64,000 nt of DNA from Rhizobium leguminosarum bv. trifolii WSM2297. GTDB taxonomy: Bacteria > Pseudomonadota > Alphaproteobacteria > Rhizobiales > Rhizobiaceae. The stretch is from positions 943,180 to 1,007,179 of the forward strand of contig NZ_JH719395.1 in assembly GCF_000271845.1 (NCBI RefSeq). Direction: 5' to 3'. This document shows, piece after piece, positions 47,892 through 59,096 of the stretch. Both the position numbers and the translations under genes were made by a program. The notes under the pieces were generated by a model. The model searched no databases. It was not told where the DNA came from and worked only from the letters and a program-made list of their open reading frames with translations. Within the stretch, counting starts at the first letter, position 1. The number at the start of each line of letters is the position of its first letter.

Positions 47892-48536
47892 TCAGAACAC
47901 GAATGGAATAAGCCGGTAGCGGGTCCTGGCCATGAAGGCCGTGTAAGCGGGATCCTCGCTGAGCAGACGCTCCTCCGCCAAGAGGCGGAAACACTGGGCG
48001 GCAAGCGCCGTCGCATAGATGGCAAAATTCCAAAGGCTCGGATGCACCAGGAAGAAGCCGATATGTGTCATCAGATAGCCCGCATACATCGGATGGCGGA
48101 TAAACTTGTAGGGTCCGCCGATTTTGATGCCGCGATTGGCCGGCACCAGGCCGAAGCTTCGCCGCAATGACAGCTTTGCCGAGATCTGCAGGACAAAACC
48201 GAGTGCCATCACTGTCCCGCAGAGTGCGAGCGGTGCAAGCGGTTCTGTCGAGGCGGGAACGACAAGCAGCGGGAAGAGCGTGCCGATGGCAGTGACCATC
48301 CAGTCAAACGGACGAAGCGACGCATTTCTGGTCGGCCGGCGCGTCAGGATGAGGAAGGCGGCGGCTCCCTCCGAAATGATCAGCAGGCAGTCGATGATCG
48401 CGCGATTATCCTGCATCTGCGGCAGGATACGCATGACGATCGCAACGAAGAAATAGCCGATGACAGCCTTTTCGATGATATCGAGCACGAAATGCATATC
48501 GAAGAACGACAAGCTTATCGCTGTCTTTTTTTTCAT
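47892..48536 (-). CDS. Isoprenylcysteine/phospholipid methyltransferase family membrane protein
   Basis: The 214-residue integral membrane protein has the ICMT/PEMT-like C-terminal signature: GPYKFIRHPMYAGYLMTHIG and LAEERLLSEDPAYTAFMART with RYRLIPFVF. Earlier helices include AFLILTRRPT and LGFVLQISAKLSL. The family uses SAM to methylate lipids or small hydrophobic molecules; the target is unknown. The ATG at 48536 (MKKKTAIS) is preferred over an upstream GTG. About 255 bases without a supported gene separate it from lipB. Confidence 0.82.
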   Translation of the reverse strand: MKKKTAISLSFFDMHFVLDIIEKAVIGYFFVAIVMRILPQMQDNRAIIDCLLIISEGAAAFLILTRRPTRNASLRPFDWMVTAIGTLFPLLVVPASTEPLAPLALCGTVMALGFVLQISAKLSLRRSFGLVPANRGIKIGGPYKFIRHPMYAGYLMTHIGFFLVHPSLWNFAIYATALAAQCFRLLAEERLLSEDPAYTAFMARTRYRLIPFVF

Positions 48537-48791
48537 TATTCGCAAGGCTTCCACATCACAAGGCTGCGGTACCTATATATTTGCGATCACTAATTATGAG
48601 TTAAGCCGCTCGCTCCTATTTGACCGGGCGGCGGTTCCTGCTGCCGATCCTCACAGCAGAATGCGGCAGCAATGATTGCCAACAAACAAAATTTTAGAAA
48701 TCATATCAATGATCTGCGTCTGCGAATTTCGCACACGCAGGCTCCGCTTCCAGGCGCAGCTTGCCGGAGATACGTTCGCCATCGTGAATAA
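48537..48791. other. Gap upstream of the methyltransferase gene
   Basis: This 255-base stretch between two leftward genes holds no gene I can support. It is AT-richer than its surroundings at 48570-48720 and has an imperfect hairpin, CTGCGTCTGCGAATTTCGCA with CACGCAG, near 48715-48741 that could end lipB transcripts. Confidence 0.35.
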
Positions 48792-49505
48792 TCAGGTTTC
48801 GCTTGTCGTTTCGCCGAAAACCGCCTCGAAGGCGCTGCGCAGGCGGATATCGACATCGGCCATCATCACCGGCAAGCCGAGATCGACCAGGCTGGTCACA
48901 CCATAGGCCGAGATCCCGCAGGGCACGATGCCGCCGAAATGATCGAGATCGGGATCGACGTTGAGCGACAATCCGTGAAAGGTCACCCATTTCCGCAGCC
49001 TGATGCCGAGGGCGGCGATCTTGTCCTCGGCCATCGTTCCATCGGCAAGCAATGGCTTTTCCGGCCGCCGCACCCAGACGCCGACGCGATCTTCACGCCG
49101 TTCGCCGCGCACATTCATCATGTCGAGCGTGCGGATGACGACGTCCTCGAGGGCGGTGACGAAGGCGCGCACATCCTGGCGTCGGCGCTTCAGGTCGAGC
49201 ATCACATAGGCGACGCGCTGGCCGGGGCCATGATAGGTATATTCGCCGCCGCGCCCCGTCGCAAACACCGGAAAACGGTCGGGCTGGACGAGATCCCTGG
49301 CATTGGCGCTGGTGCCGGCGGTATAGAGCGGCGGATGTTCGACAAGCCAGACAAGCTCGTCACCGCCATCGGATATCACCGCCACCTCGCGCTCCATCGT
49401 TTCCACGGCCTCCTCATAGGCAACGAGACCGTCGGCGATGCGCCAGCGGACAGGCCGGGTGCCTGGTTGGGGAAGCATGGAGAATTCGAGATCGGTGCGA
49501 AGCAT
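48792..49505 (-). CDS. lipB: Lipoyl(octanoyl) transferase
   Basis: LipB moves octanoate from acyl carrier protein to lipoyl domains of dehydrogenase complexes. The 237-residue protein has the motifs [60 protein letters not shown] with the active Lys, and [16 protein letters not shown] with the nucleophile Cys. The ATG at 49505 fits; an upstream extension to 49586 is not conserved. It is divergent from tRNA-Leu. Confidence 0.94.
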   Translation of the reverse strand: MLRTDLEFSMLPQPGTRPVRWRIADGLVAYEEAVETMEREVAVISDGGDELVWLVEHPPLYTAGTSANARDLVQPDRFPVFATGRGGEYTYHGPGQRVAYVMLDLKRRRQDVRAFVTALEDVVIRTLDMMNVRGERREDRVGVWVRRPEKPLLADGTMAEDKIAALGIRLRKWVTFHGLSLNVDPDLDHFGGIVPCGISAYGVTSLVDLGLPVMMADVDIRLRSAFEAVFGETTSET

Positions 49506-49629
49506 GGTCGTTCCTGGCCGCCCTCCCCGAAATGCCTGCGAAATAGGGGGCGGCAGGACAGCTATATGGACCCGTTCCGGGGGCAATTCAAATGCGATGA
49601 CAGGTTTTTGAAAAAACTGTCATATCGCC

Positions 49630-49658
49630 CTTGTGCACCCCAAATGCTTTTGCTACAT
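49630..49658 (+). promoter_or_regulatory. Sigma-70 type promoter of the tRNA-Leu gene
   Basis: CTTGTG (49630-49635), 17 bases, CTACAT (49653-49658), close to the rhizobial consensus CTTGAC-N17-CTATAT. Transcription would begin about 30 bases before the mature tRNA. Confidence 0.65.
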
Positions 49659-49694
49659 GCTGCCCCGCCGGCGCAAATCGGCACCTACCACGAT

Positions 49695-49779
49695 GCGGTC
49701 GTGGCGGAATTGGTAGACGCGCAGCGTTGAGGTCGCTGTGGGGCAACCCGTGGAAGTTCGAGTCTTCTCGACCGCACCA
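49695..49779 (+). tRNA. tRNA-Leu, anticodon GAG
   Basis: The 85-base sequence folds as a class II tRNA. The acceptor stem is GCGGTCG/CGACCGC with discriminator A and an encoded CCA. The D arm contains TTGGTAGAC, and the anticodon stem CAGCG/CGCTG holds the loop TTGAGGT (anticodon GAG, reading CUC/CUU). A long variable arm (GGGGCAACCC region) and a T arm with GTTCGAGTC follow. The long variable arm and GAG anticodon agree on leucine. Confidence 0.95.
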
Positions 49780-49907
49780 TCTCCCTTCAGGGAAACGCTC
49801 TCGAAGCGACGATTTCGATTTCACCTCGACGTTATTTGCGGTTGCTCGGCTTGATCGCCCGACCTTCTCATGGTTGATGGCGTCATCCCCGCCACGAATC
49901 GGCAGCC

Positions 49908-50828
49908 ATGTCAGAGCCCCATCAAAATTCCCTGCAGGGCATGGCCATCATGTCCGGCGCCATGCTGATCCTGCCGACCATGGATGCCATCGCCAAATAC
50001 ATGGCGACCTTCGAGGCGATGTCGCCGGGTCAGGTGACCTTCTACCGATTCTTCTTCCAGATCGCCTGCACCCTGCCGATTCTCTTTGTCCTGTTCGGGC
50101 TGAAGGCGCTTTCTGCCAAACGGCCATGGATGAACCTGCTGCGCGGCGTGCTGCATGGTGGTGCGAGCCTGCTTTTTTTCGTCGCCGTCAAATACATGCC
50201 ACTTGCCGATGTTTTCGCCATTTATTTCGTCGAGCCCTTCATGCTGACGGCCATGTCGGCACTGTTCCTCGGAGAAAAGGTCGGCTGGCGGCGCTGGATG
50301 GCGATCGTGGTCGGTTTCGGCGGCGCGATGATCGTCATTCAGCCGAGCTACGAGATTTTCGGCCTGAAAGCGCTGCTGCCGGTCGCCTGCGCCTTTCTGT
50401 TCTCGCTCTATCTGTTCCTCAACCGCGCCATCGGTGAGGCCGATTCGCCGCTGACCATGCAGACCATGGCCGGCATCGGCGGAACGCTCTTCATGGCTGC
50501 CGCCCTTGTCGGCGGGAGCGGTTCCGGCAATGCCGATTTCGCCGTCTCTCTGCCCTCCTCCGGTCTCGGCCTTGTCCTGCTTCTCGCCCTCGGCTCGATC
50601 TCCGGCTATGCGCATATGCTGGTGGTCCGGGCTTTTCGTCTCGCGCCGCTGTCGCTGCTTGCGCCCTTCCAATATTTCGAGATTATCTCTGCGACCGTTC
50701 TCGGCTATGCGCTGTTCAACGATTTCCCGAGCTTTTCCAAATGGATCGGCATCTTCATCATCGTCGCATCGGGCCTCTTCATCATCTGGCGCGAGCGGCT
50801 GCAGGCGCAATCGCTAAAATCTTCCTGA
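49908..50828 (+). CDS. DMT superfamily (EamA) transporter
   Basis: The 306-residue protein has ten predicted helices in two EamA repeats: MLILPTMDAIAKYMATFEAM ... TFYRFFFQIACTLPILFVLF in the first half, and SLYLFLNRAIGE ... GSISGYAHMLVVRAFRLAPL with FQYFEIISATVLGYALF in the second. Members export amino acids, nucleobases or other metabolites. The substrate is not predictable. It starts 128 bases past tRNA-Leu and is probably separately transcribed. Confidence 0.9.
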   Translation: MSEPHQNSLQGMAIMSGAMLILPTMDAIAKYMATFEAMSPGQVTFYRFFFQIACTLPILFVLFGLKALSAKRPWMNLLRGVLHGGASLLFFVAVKYMPLADVFAIYFVEPFMLTAMSALFLGEKVGWRRWMAIVVGFGGAMIVIQPSYEIFGLKALLPVACAFLFSLYLFLNRAIGEADSPLTMQTMAGIGGTLFMAAALVGGSGSGNADFAVSLPSSGLGLVLLLALGSISGYAHMLVVRAFRLAPLSLLAPFQYFEIISATVLGYALFNDFPSFSKWIGIFIIVASGLFIIWRERLQAQSLKSS

Positions 50829-50925
50829 CCCGGGGAATATCGGATTAACTCCGCTTCTTGAGGGATCATCAATTCGCAGGCGGTAAAACTGTCTCCGGCT
50901 TCATGATGAAGCCTGGAGTTAAAAC

Positions 50926-51630
50926 ATGAGCGAATTTCGTCTCGCTTTTCCGGCCTGTGTGGTGGCCGGCAAGCATCGGCTGACGGCCGAAGATATATTG
51001 CTATTGCGCAAACATGCTTTTCCGGAGGGCATCCGGACGTCCGACGATGTCGTGGCGATGTTGGCGCTCAATAATTCCTGCCCTGAAAAATGTGCTGCGT
51101 GGAACGCTTTCTTTGTCGAGCAGCTCGCCGCTTTCATCGTCCATTACACCTATCCGCAGGGCTCGTTGGATGAAATCAATGTCGCCTGGATCATGCGCAT
51201 GTTCACGACCGACGGTGTCGTCAATTCGGCGCTGGAGCTCGAGCTCATTCTCCACGTCATGGAGATCTCGGCCGATGTCCCCGGTGAATTGAGAGCGCTC
51301 GCGCTGGATCAGCTCCGTCTGGCGATCACCGACAATATCGGTGGCTACAAGCTGTCGCGCGCCGTCGACCGCCGGAGCATTACCCGCCAGGACGTCGATT
51401 TCGCGATGCGCATCTTCAGAAGCGTCGCCGAAAGCGGCATCATCCCCGTTTCATCGGTCGAATACGGCGTGCTCCAGCAGATCGAGCAGGCGACGCTGTC
51501 CGGCGCCAATCATCCGCACTGGGCGGGCATCATGGCCGCCGCCGAGCTGCGCGACTATGCCGAGCCGCGGCGCAGCCGCTGGCTGCGCATCGTCGACGAA
51601 GAACCCGTCGCCGAAGCGGCTGTCGCCTGA
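50926..51630 (+). CDS. Conserved hypothetical helical protein
   Basis: The 234-residue protein is mostly helical with no signal peptide. Repeated-looking segments (LTAEDILLLRKHAFPEGIRT; RRSITRQDVDFAMRIFRSVA) each have a T-x-x-D-x-x helical start, suggesting an internal duplication. CPEKCAAWNAFFVEQLAAFI and WIMRMFTTDGVVNSALELEL lie between; the acidic helical pattern is reminiscent of TerB-like folds, but I cannot confirm this. It lies 75 bases upstream of pccA on the same strand. Confidence 0.7.
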   Translation: MSEFRLAFPACVVAGKHRLTAEDILLLRKHAFPEGIRTSDDVVAMLALNNSCPEKCAAWNAFFVEQLAAFIVHYTYPQGSLDEINVAWIMRMFTTDGVVNSALELELILHVMEISADVPGELRALALDQLRLAITDNIGGYKLSRAVDRRSITRQDVDFAMRIFRSVAESGIIPVSSVEYGVLQQIEQATLSGANHPHWAGIMAAAELRDYAEPRRSRWLRIVDEEPVAEAAVA

Positions 51631-51705
51631 AGCTCCTCAAGCCTGATTGTGCGTTCCGGTGTTTTGTGCGTAAAACTCCGGAACGCATTTCTGGGTGGAG
51701 TCTCG

Positions 51706-53715
<2,010 letters not shown>

Positions 53716-53806
53716 GCGGACAGGCCGCCGGGCCGTTTTCGCTTGAGCCCGGCTCGCCGACCGTGCCAAGGTCGGCCCCAAGAAAATTGTCAGGGAGATT
53801 GTGAGG

Positions 53807-54934
53807 ATGGACGTTCGCGCCGCCGTAGCCGTTCAGGCCGGAAAACCGCTCGAAGTGATGACCGTGCAGCTGGAAGGCCCGCGGGCCGGCGAAGTGCTGG
53901 TCGAGGTCAAGGCGACCGGCATCTGCCACACCGACGATTTCACCCTGTCCGGCGCCGATCCGGAAGGCCTCTTCCCGGCGATCCTCGGCCATGAGGGTGC
54001 CGGCATCGTCGTCGATGTCGGTCCCGGCGTCACCTCGGTCAAGAAGGGCGACCACGTCATTCCGCTCTACACGCCGGAATGCCGCGAATGTTATTCCTGC
54101 CTTTCCCGCAAGACCAATCTCTGCACCGCGATCCGCTCGAGCCAGGGCCAGGGTGTGATGCCGGACGGCACCTGGCGCTTTTCGATCGGCAAGGACAAGA
54201 TCCATCATTATATGGGCTGCTCGACCTTCGCCAATTTCACCGTGCTGCCGGAGATTGCCCTTGCCAAGGTCAATCCCGACGCACCCTTCGACAAGATCTG
54301 CTACATCGGCTGCGGTGTGACCACCGGCATCGGCGCGGTGATCAACACCGCCAAGGTCGAGATCGGTTCGACGGCGATCGTCTTCGGTCTCGGCGGCATC
54401 GGTCTCAACGTGCTGCAGGGGCTGCGGCTTGCCGGCGCCGACATGATCATCGGCGTCGACATCAACAATGACCGCAAGGCTTGGGGCGAAAAGTTCGGCA
54501 TGACGCATTTCGTCAATCCGAAGGAAGTCGGCGACGACATCGTGCCCCATCTCGTCAATATGACCAAGCGCAACGGCGACCTGATCGGCGGCGCCGACTA
54601 CACCTTCGACTGCACCGGCAACACCAAGGTGATGCGCCAGGCGCTGGAAGCCTCCCACCGCGGCTGGGGCAAATCGATCATCATCGGCGTTGCCGGCGCC
54701 GGCCAGGAGATCTCGACGCGTCCGTTCCAGCTGGTCACCGGCCGCAACTGGATGGGCACCGCCTTCGGCGGCGCGCGCGGCCGTACCGACGTGCCGAAGA
54801 TCGTCGACTGGTACATGCAGGGCAAGATCCAGATCGATCCGATGATCACCCACACGATGCCGCTCGACGACATCAACAAGGGCTTCGACATGATGCACAA
54901 GGGCGAAAGCATCCGCGGCGTGGTGGTCTATTGA
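53807..54934 (+). CDS. frmA: S-(hydroxymethyl)glutathione dehydrogenase (class III alcohol dehydrogenase)
   Basis: This enzyme oxidises the formaldehyde-glutathione adduct and also reduces S-nitrosoglutathione. The 375-residue zinc protein has catalytic zinc ligands in TGICHTDDFTLSG and GHEGAG, structural zinc cysteines in CRECYSCLSRKTNLC, and the NAD site VFGLGGIGLNVLQGLRLAGA. DPEGLFPAILGHEGAG and GTAFGGARGRTDVPKIVDWY are class III hallmarks. I prefer ATG 53807 with AGGGAG ten bases upstream; GTG 53801 is also in frame. Its stop overlaps the ElaA-like ATG (TGATG). Also called adhC. Confidence 0.95.
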   Translation: MDVRAAVAVQAGKPLEVMTVQLEGPRAGEVLVEVKATGICHTDDFTLSGADPEGLFPAILGHEGAGIVVDVGPGVTSVKKGDHVIPLYTPECRECYSCLSRKTNLCTAIRSSQGQGVMPDGTWRFSIGKDKIHHYMGCSTFANFTVLPEIALAKVNPDAPFDKICYIGCGVTTGIGAVINTAKVEIGSTAIVFGLGGIGLNVLQGLRLAGADMIIGVDINNDRKAWGEKFGMTHFVNPKEVGDDIVPHLVNMTKRNGDLIGGADYTFDCTGNTKVMRQALEASHRGWGKSIIIGVAGAGQEISTRPFQLVTGRNWMGTAFGGARGRTDVPKIVDWYMQGKIQIDPMITHTMPLDDINKGFDMMHKGESIRGVVVY

Positions 54935-55419
54935 TGGCTTCGACGACCTACACGGCCGACCTCAAGAGCGTCGATGAGCTCCTCGCACGGGAGCTCTACG
55001 ACCTGTTGAAAATGCGCGTCGATGTCTTCGTCGTCGAGCAGAATTGTGCCTATCCCGAACTCGACGGTAAGGATATCGATGCTCTGCATCTACGGCTGTT
55101 GGAGAACGGCGAACTCCTGGCTTCGGCACGGATTCTGAAGCCGCATGAGCCGCATGATCCGTCGAAGATCGGCCGCGTCGTCGTCTCACCCGCCCACCGC
55201 GGCAAACGCCTCGGCGATGCATTGATGAGCGAAGCGATCTCTGCTTGCGAACGGCTTTATCCGGCAAACCCCATCGCCTTGTCGGCACAGGCCCATCTGC
55301 GCCGCTTCTATGAAGCTTTCGGTTTCAGCATGGCATCCGAGGAGTATCTGGAAGACGGTATTCCCCATATCGATATGATCCGCCAGTTGGCCATCCGGCC
55401 GGCAGGGATATCGTCATGA
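54934..55419 (+). CDS. ElaA-type GNAT acetyltransferase
   Basis: The 161-residue protein has the ElaA subfamily pattern: ELYDLLKMRVDVFVVEQNCA with YPELDGKDIDALHL, then the acetyl-CoA loop KIGRVVVSPAHRGKRLGDAL and the final AHLRRFYEAFGFSMASEEYL with EDGIPHIDM. The substrate is unknown. It overlaps adhC by one base upstream and the YaiI gene by four (ATGA) downstream, so all three are one operon. Confidence 0.9.
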   Translation: MASTTYTADLKSVDELLARELYDLLKMRVDVFVVEQNCAYPELDGKDIDALHLRLLENGELLASARILKPHEPHDPSKIGRVVVSPAHRGKRLGDALMSEAISACERLYPANPIALSAQAHLRRFYEAFGFSMASEEYLEDGIPHIDMIRQLAIRPAGISS

Positions 55420-55883
55420 TCTATGTCGATGCCGATGCCTGCCCGGTGAAGCCGGAAATCCTCAAGGTGGCCGAACGCCTCGGCCTCGAAGTCACCTTCG
55501 TCGCCAATTCCGGCCTGCGCCCTTCCCGCGATCCGATGATCCACAATGTCATCGTCTCCAACGCCTTCGATGCCGCCGACAACTGGATTGCCGAGCGCGC
55601 CGGCGCGGGTGATGTCGTCGTCACCGCCGACGTACCGCTCGCCGTGCGCTGTGTCGCCACTGGCGCCTTCGTCAGTGGCCCGACGGGCCGCGTCTTCGAC
55701 GAGACCAATATCGGCATGGCGAGCGCTATGCGCGATCTTGGCGCACATCTGCGCGAAACCGGCGAGAGCAAGGGCTACAACGCCGCCTTCAGCCCGAAGG
55801 ACCGCTCACGTTTCCTCGAAACCTTCGACCGCCTCTGCCGCCGCGCCAAAAGCCTGTCGGCGGAGACCGGCGGGCAGACGTGA
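55416..55883 (+). CDS. DUF188/YaiI family protein
   Basis: The 155-residue protein matches the YaiI/YqxD family: MIYVDADACPVKPEILKVAE at the start, FVANSGLRPSRDPMIHNVIV, DVVVTADVPLAVRCVATGAF and GPTGRVFDETNIGMASAMRD. The PIN-like acidic residues (DADACP, TADVPLA) suggest a nuclease-type fold, but no activity is established. Translation is coupled to the ElaA-like gene by ATGA overlap. Confidence 0.92.
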   Translation: MIYVDADACPVKPEILKVAERLGLEVTFVANSGLRPSRDPMIHNVIVSNAFDAADNWIAERAGAGDVVVTADVPLAVRCVATGAFVSGPTGRVFDETNIGMASAMRDLGAHLRETGESKGYNAAFSPKDRSRFLETFDRLCRRAKSLSAETGGQT

Positions 55884-55976
55884 TCCCGCCCTTAAGCGCG
55901 CATGAAACGGGTGGCATGGCGGCCATGCCGATTCCTACCTTGAACAGAGCCGTTCTCTTGCGCATATAGACGGGAT

Positions 55977-56027
55977 CGCAGACGACTGCGGCGTCCTGAG
56001 GATGCAACGTCGCGGGGACGGCCTCGC
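55977..56027 (+). promoter_or_regulatory. Guanidine-II riboswitch (mini-ykkC)
   Basis: Two short hairpins each carry the invariant ACGR loop: CGCAG-ACGA-CTGCG (55977-55990, perfect 5-bp stem) and GCGGGG-ACGG-CCTCGC (56012-56027, 6-bp stem with one G-T pair), with 21 bases between. They lie 20 bases before the sugE start and just ahead of its AAGGAG. Paired ACGR hairpins in front of sugE define the guanidine-II class, in which guanidinium binding stabilises the two loops and frees the ribosome site. Confidence 0.85.
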
Positions 56028-56047
56028 TCTTGAACAAGGAGAGTTGC

Positions 56048-56362
56048 ATGGCCTGGTTTCTGCTTTTTCTCGCCGGTCTTTTCGAATGTGGCTGGGCGAT
56101 CGGCCTTAAATACACCGAGGGTTTCACCCGGCCGCTGCCGACAGCGCTGACCGTCATATCGATGGTGGTCAGCATCGTGCTGCTCGGCCTGGCGGTGAAG
56201 CACCTGCCGATCGGCACCGCCTACGCGGTCTGGACCGGCATCGGCACGGTCGGCACCGCGCTGCTCGGCATCTGGCTGCTCGGCGATGAGGCAAGTGTCT
56301 CCCGTCTTGCCTGCATCATGCTGATCGTCGGCGGTATCGCCGGTCTCAAGTTCACCGCCTGA
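56048..56362 (+). CDS. gdx: Guanidinium exporter of the SugE/Gdx (SMR) family
   Basis: The 104-residue protein has four helices typical of small multidrug resistance dimers. The start MAWFLLFLAGLFECGWAIGL contains the essential Glu of helix 1 in the Gdx form, followed by KYTEGFTR; HLPIGTAYAVWTGIGTVGTA is the SugE/Gdx helix 3 signature. Gdx proteins swap guanidinium for protons. The preceding guanidine-II riboswitch strongly supports this substrate. I start at ATG 56048, six bases after AAGGAG. Also named sugE. Confidence 0.92.
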   Translation: MAWFLLFLAGLFECGWAIGLKYTEGFTRPLPTALTVISMVVSIVLLGLAVKHLPIGTAYAVWTGIGTVGTALLGIWLLGDEASVSRLACIMLIVGGIAGLKFTA

Positions 56363-56370
56363 ACAAGAAA

Positions 56371-56402
56371 GACTGCGGGGCATCGCAAATGCCCCGCAGT
56401 CT
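56371..56402. terminator. Terminator between convergent gdx and doxX genes
   Basis: GACTGCGGGGCAT and ATGCCCCGCAGTC form a 13-bp stem around a short loop. Leftward it is followed by TTTCTTG, rightward by TGTGTTGG, so it best serves the leftward DoxX gene but may block both. Confidence 0.75.
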
Positions 56403-56410
56403 GTGTTGGC

Positions 56411-56803
56411 TCAGGCTGCTTTGCGGTTATCGACGGAAAGTGCGCCGGGACCGGAGAAGAACAGGTAGAGGAAGACGAAGCAGAACAGGATCGCGGCGTC
56501 GCCCTGGTTGACGGCCGGGAAGAAGCTGTTCGGGGCATGCGCCATGAAATAGGCGACCGCCATTTCGCCGGCGAGCAGGAAGGCGACGGGGCGCGTCAGC
56601 AAGCCGATGAGAATGAGGATACCGCCGACAAGCTCGAGAAGAGCCGCGAACAGCATCAGCGGCGGCAGCGAGCCGGACATCTGCGAAGCCGGGAAGCCGA
56701 AAAGCTTCATCGTGCCATGCTCGATGAACAGCAGCGCGGTGATGATTCTGAGAGCGGCCAGCCCGTAGGGGCGATAGGCGGAAAGACGCTCGAAACTTGA
56801 CAT
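56411..56803 (-). CDS. DoxX family membrane protein
   Basis: The 130-residue protein has four membrane helices in the DoxX pattern: LAALRIITALLFIEHGTMKL with FGFPASQM, LMLFAALLELVGGILILIGL and LTRPVAFLLAGEMAVAYFMA. It likely acts in membrane redox balance as part of an oxidoreductase complex; that is family inference. I start at ATG 56803 (MSSFERLSAY); the preceding frame is not conserved. Confidence 0.9.
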   Translation of the reverse strand: MSSFERLSAYRPYGLAALRIITALLFIEHGTMKLFGFPASQMSGSLPPLMLFAALLELVGGILILIGLLTRPVAFLLAGEMAVAYFMAHAPNSFFPAVNQGDAAILFCFVFLYLFFSGPGALSVDNRKAA

Positions 56804-56945
56804 TAAAACCTCTCCATTAAAACAATTGCAGCCGAGCGTTAGCCCGTCCCCGACAGGGATTGAACACACGGATCGCTGACGGCCGTTCACTTTTTCGACA
56901 GCAGGCAAACACCTGACCGGACAGTTTTATTCGCTGAGCCAGACG

Positions 56946-58478
56946 TCAAAGCGGAATGTTGTCGTGTTTCTTCCAGGGGTTGGCGAGATCCTTGTTGCGC
57001 AGCATCTTCAGGCCGCGTGCCAGCCGGCGGCGGGTCGAATGCGGCATGATCACCTCGTCGACATAACCGCGCTCGGCGGCGACGAAGGGTGAGAGGAACC
57101 GGTCTTCGTACATTTTCGTATGCGCGGCGATCTTTTCCGGATCGGCGATATCCTTGCGGAAGATGATCTCGACCGCGCCCTTGGCGCCCATCACCGCGAT
57201 CTGCGCCGTCGGCCAGGCATAGTTGAGGTCACCGCGCAGATGCTTCGACGCCATGACGTCATAGGCGCCGCCGAAAGCCTTGCGGGTGATGACGGTGAGC
57301 TTCGGCACCGTTGCCTCGGCATAGGCAAAGAGCAGCTTGGCGCCATGCTTGATGAGGCCGCCATATTCCTGCGCCGTGCCCGGCAGGAAGCCCGGCACGT
57401 CGACGAAGGTGACGATCGGAATGCCGAAGCAGTCGCAGAAGCGTACGAAGCGGGCCGCCTTGCGCGACGCGTCGCTGTCGAGCACGCCGGCCAGCACCAT
57501 CGGCTGGTTGGCGACGAAACCGACCGTGGAGCCTTCGACGCGGCCGAAGCCGCAGACGATATTGCCGGCAAAGCTTGCCTGGATCTCGAAGAAATCCCCC
57601 TCGTCCGCCACCTTCCGGATCAATTCCTTGATATCGTATGGCTTGTTGGCGCTGGCCGGCACCAGCGTATCGAGCGACATGTCGACCTCTGTCACCGACT
57701 GGTAATATTCGATTTCGGGCAGCGGCGCGGTATTCGAAAGCGGCAGGAAATCGATCAGCCGGCGCACCTGCAGCAGCGTTTCCACATCATTCTCATAGGC
57801 GCCGTCGGCAATCGAAGAGCGCGTCGTGTGGACCACGGCGCCGCCGAGCTCCTCTGCGGTCACCGTCTCATTGGTGACGGTCTTCACCACATCGGGCCCG
57901 GTCACGAACATGTAGGAGCTATCGCGCACCATGAAGATGAAATCGGTCATTGCAGGCGAATAGACGTCGCCGCCCGCGCAGGGACCCATGATTACCGAGA
58001 TCTGCGGGATGACGCCCGAAGCGAGCACATTGCGCTGGAACACTTCGGCATAACCGCCAAGCGCTGCCACACCCTCCTGAATGCGGGCGCCGCCAGCATC
58101 ATAGATGCCGACGATCGGCGCGCGGTTCTTCAGCGCCATGTCCTGCACCTTCATGATCTTCTCGGCATGCGCTTCCGAAAGCGAGCCGCCGAAGACGGTG
58201 AAGTCCTTGGCGAAGACGAACACTGTGCGGCCGTTGACGGTGCCCCAGCCGGTGACGACGCCGTCGCCGGCAACCCGGCTCTTGTCCATGCCGAAATCGG
58301 TGGAACGGTGTTCGACGAACATGTCGAACTCCTCGAAGGAGCCTTCGTCGAGGAAGAGGTCGATTCGCTCGCGCGCCGTCAGCTTGCCGCGCTGGTGCTG
58401 GGCGTCGATGCGCGCCTTGCCGCCGCCCAGGCGGGCGACGCCGCGGCGACGTTCGAGTTCTTCGAGAATTTCCTTCAT
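56946..58478 (-). CDS. pccB: Propionyl-CoA carboxylase beta subunit
   Basis: PccB transfers CO2 from biotin to propionyl-CoA, giving methylmalonyl-CoA. The 510-residue protein has the N-terminal [20 protein letters not shown], the acyl-CoA oxyanion region [40 protein letters not shown], and the C-terminal [20 protein letters not shown] with [19 protein letters not shown]. The Asp in RFCDCFG/DSDAS regions and IGxM-type ending support propionyl specificity. The partner pccA is 3.2 kb away on the other strand. Methylmalonyl-CoA mutase genes are not in the window. Confidence 0.95.
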   Translation of the reverse strand: MKEILEELERRRGVARLGGGKARIDAQHQRGKLTARERIDLFLDEGSFEEFDMFVEHRSTDFGMDKSRVAGDGVVTGWGTVNGRTVFVFAKDFTVFGGSLSEAHAEKIMKVQDMALKNRAPIVGIYDAGGARIQEGVAALGGYAEVFQRNVLASGVIPQISVIMGPCAGGDVYSPAMTDFIFMVRDSSYMFVTGPDVVKTVTNETVTAEELGGAVVHTTRSSIADGAYENDVETLLQVRRLIDFLPLSNTAPLPEIEYYQSVTEVDMSLDTLVPASANKPYDIKELIRKVADEGDFFEIQASFAGNIVCGFGRVEGSTVGFVANQPMVLAGVLDSDASRKAARFVRFCDCFGIPIVTFVDVPGFLPGTAQEYGGLIKHGAKLLFAYAEATVPKLTVITRKAFGGAYDVMASKHLRGDLNYAWPTAQIAVMGAKGAVEIIFRKDIADPEKIAAHTKMYEDRFLSPFVAAERGYVDEVIMPHSTRRRLARGLKMLRNKDLANPWKKHDNIPL

Positions 58479-58499
58479 GCGATCTCCCTCGCCGATATT

Positions 58500-58575
58500 C
58501 TCTACAGCATGATGCCGAAAGGTGTGTGCGGTTCGGATGACTAGGCTGAGCGGCCCAACATCATCCTGTTCTAGT
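58500..58575. repeat. Rhizobium-type intergenic mosaic element (RIME-like)
   Basis: The stretch starts with GCATGATGCCGAAAGGTGTG then TGCGGTTCGG and ends with ACATCATCCTGTTCTAG. Wording and palindromic layout (GCATGATG opposed by CATCATCC) resemble the Rhizobium intergenic mosaic elements that carry a GCATGATGCCGAAAA core. It lies just upstream of pccB. Copy number cannot be checked here. Confidence 0.45.
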
Positions 58576-59029
58576 GGCTGCGCCCGCTGAGTGAGAAGGC
58601 AGACCGTATTCTCGCCGCAACGTCCTCGGCCAGGATCTCGTCGGCAAGCTTGGGGTCGGCGGCGATGCTGGTCACGTCGAAGGCGCTGACGGCGATGACC
58701 GATCCGTCTTCGACCGAGGCCGCGTCGATACTGATCTTGGCGACGTTGCGATCCTTCTGGAAGCCTAGACCCTTCTCGACGGAAACCACACGAATTGTCA
58801 GCACCACCCGGGGCAGCACGGTGTCGCGTACGGTGACGTTGATTGCGGCGTTGACGCGGTCGTTGATGCCGGAAAGCAGCGCGGCCGGCATATTCGGGCC
58901 GGAAACAACGACGGCGCTGCGCACATCATAGACCGGCGCGGCCGGCTTCGGGCCTGTAAGGCTGGCGCAGGCCGTAAGCGCGACACAGACGAGTGCGGCC
59001 CGGCAAAAACACGACCTCAGCCAATTCAT
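58571..59029 (-). CDS. Small lipoprotein of unknown function
   Basis: The 152-residue protein has a lipoprotein signal: [20 protein letters not shown] followed by CASLTG, with LTAC as lipobox. The mature part resembles a DUF4410-like fold: strands [25 protein letters not shown] and [20 protein letters not shown], and a final helix with AARIRSAF. It probably sits at the membrane in the periplasm. The ATG at 59029 gives the best signal. It is followed by the pccB upstream region. Confidence 0.75.
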   Translation of the reverse strand: MNWLRSCFCRAALVCVALTACASLTGPKPAAPVYDVRSAVVVSGPNMPAALLSGINDRVNAAINVTVRDTVLPRVVLTIRVVSVEKGLGFQKDRNVAKISIDAASVEDGSVIAVSAFDVTSIAADPKLADEILAEDVAARIRSAFSLSGRSH

Positions 59030-59096
59030 GACAAATCCCGCACCCACTCCGTTGGAGTCGCAGATTTCGTCATAATGCCCGGGAAGGCAATATGTT

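Noticed and set aside
48676..48906. Small rightward frame overlapping the lipB end
   Set aside because: No ribosome site, no conserved pattern, and it runs antisense into lipB.
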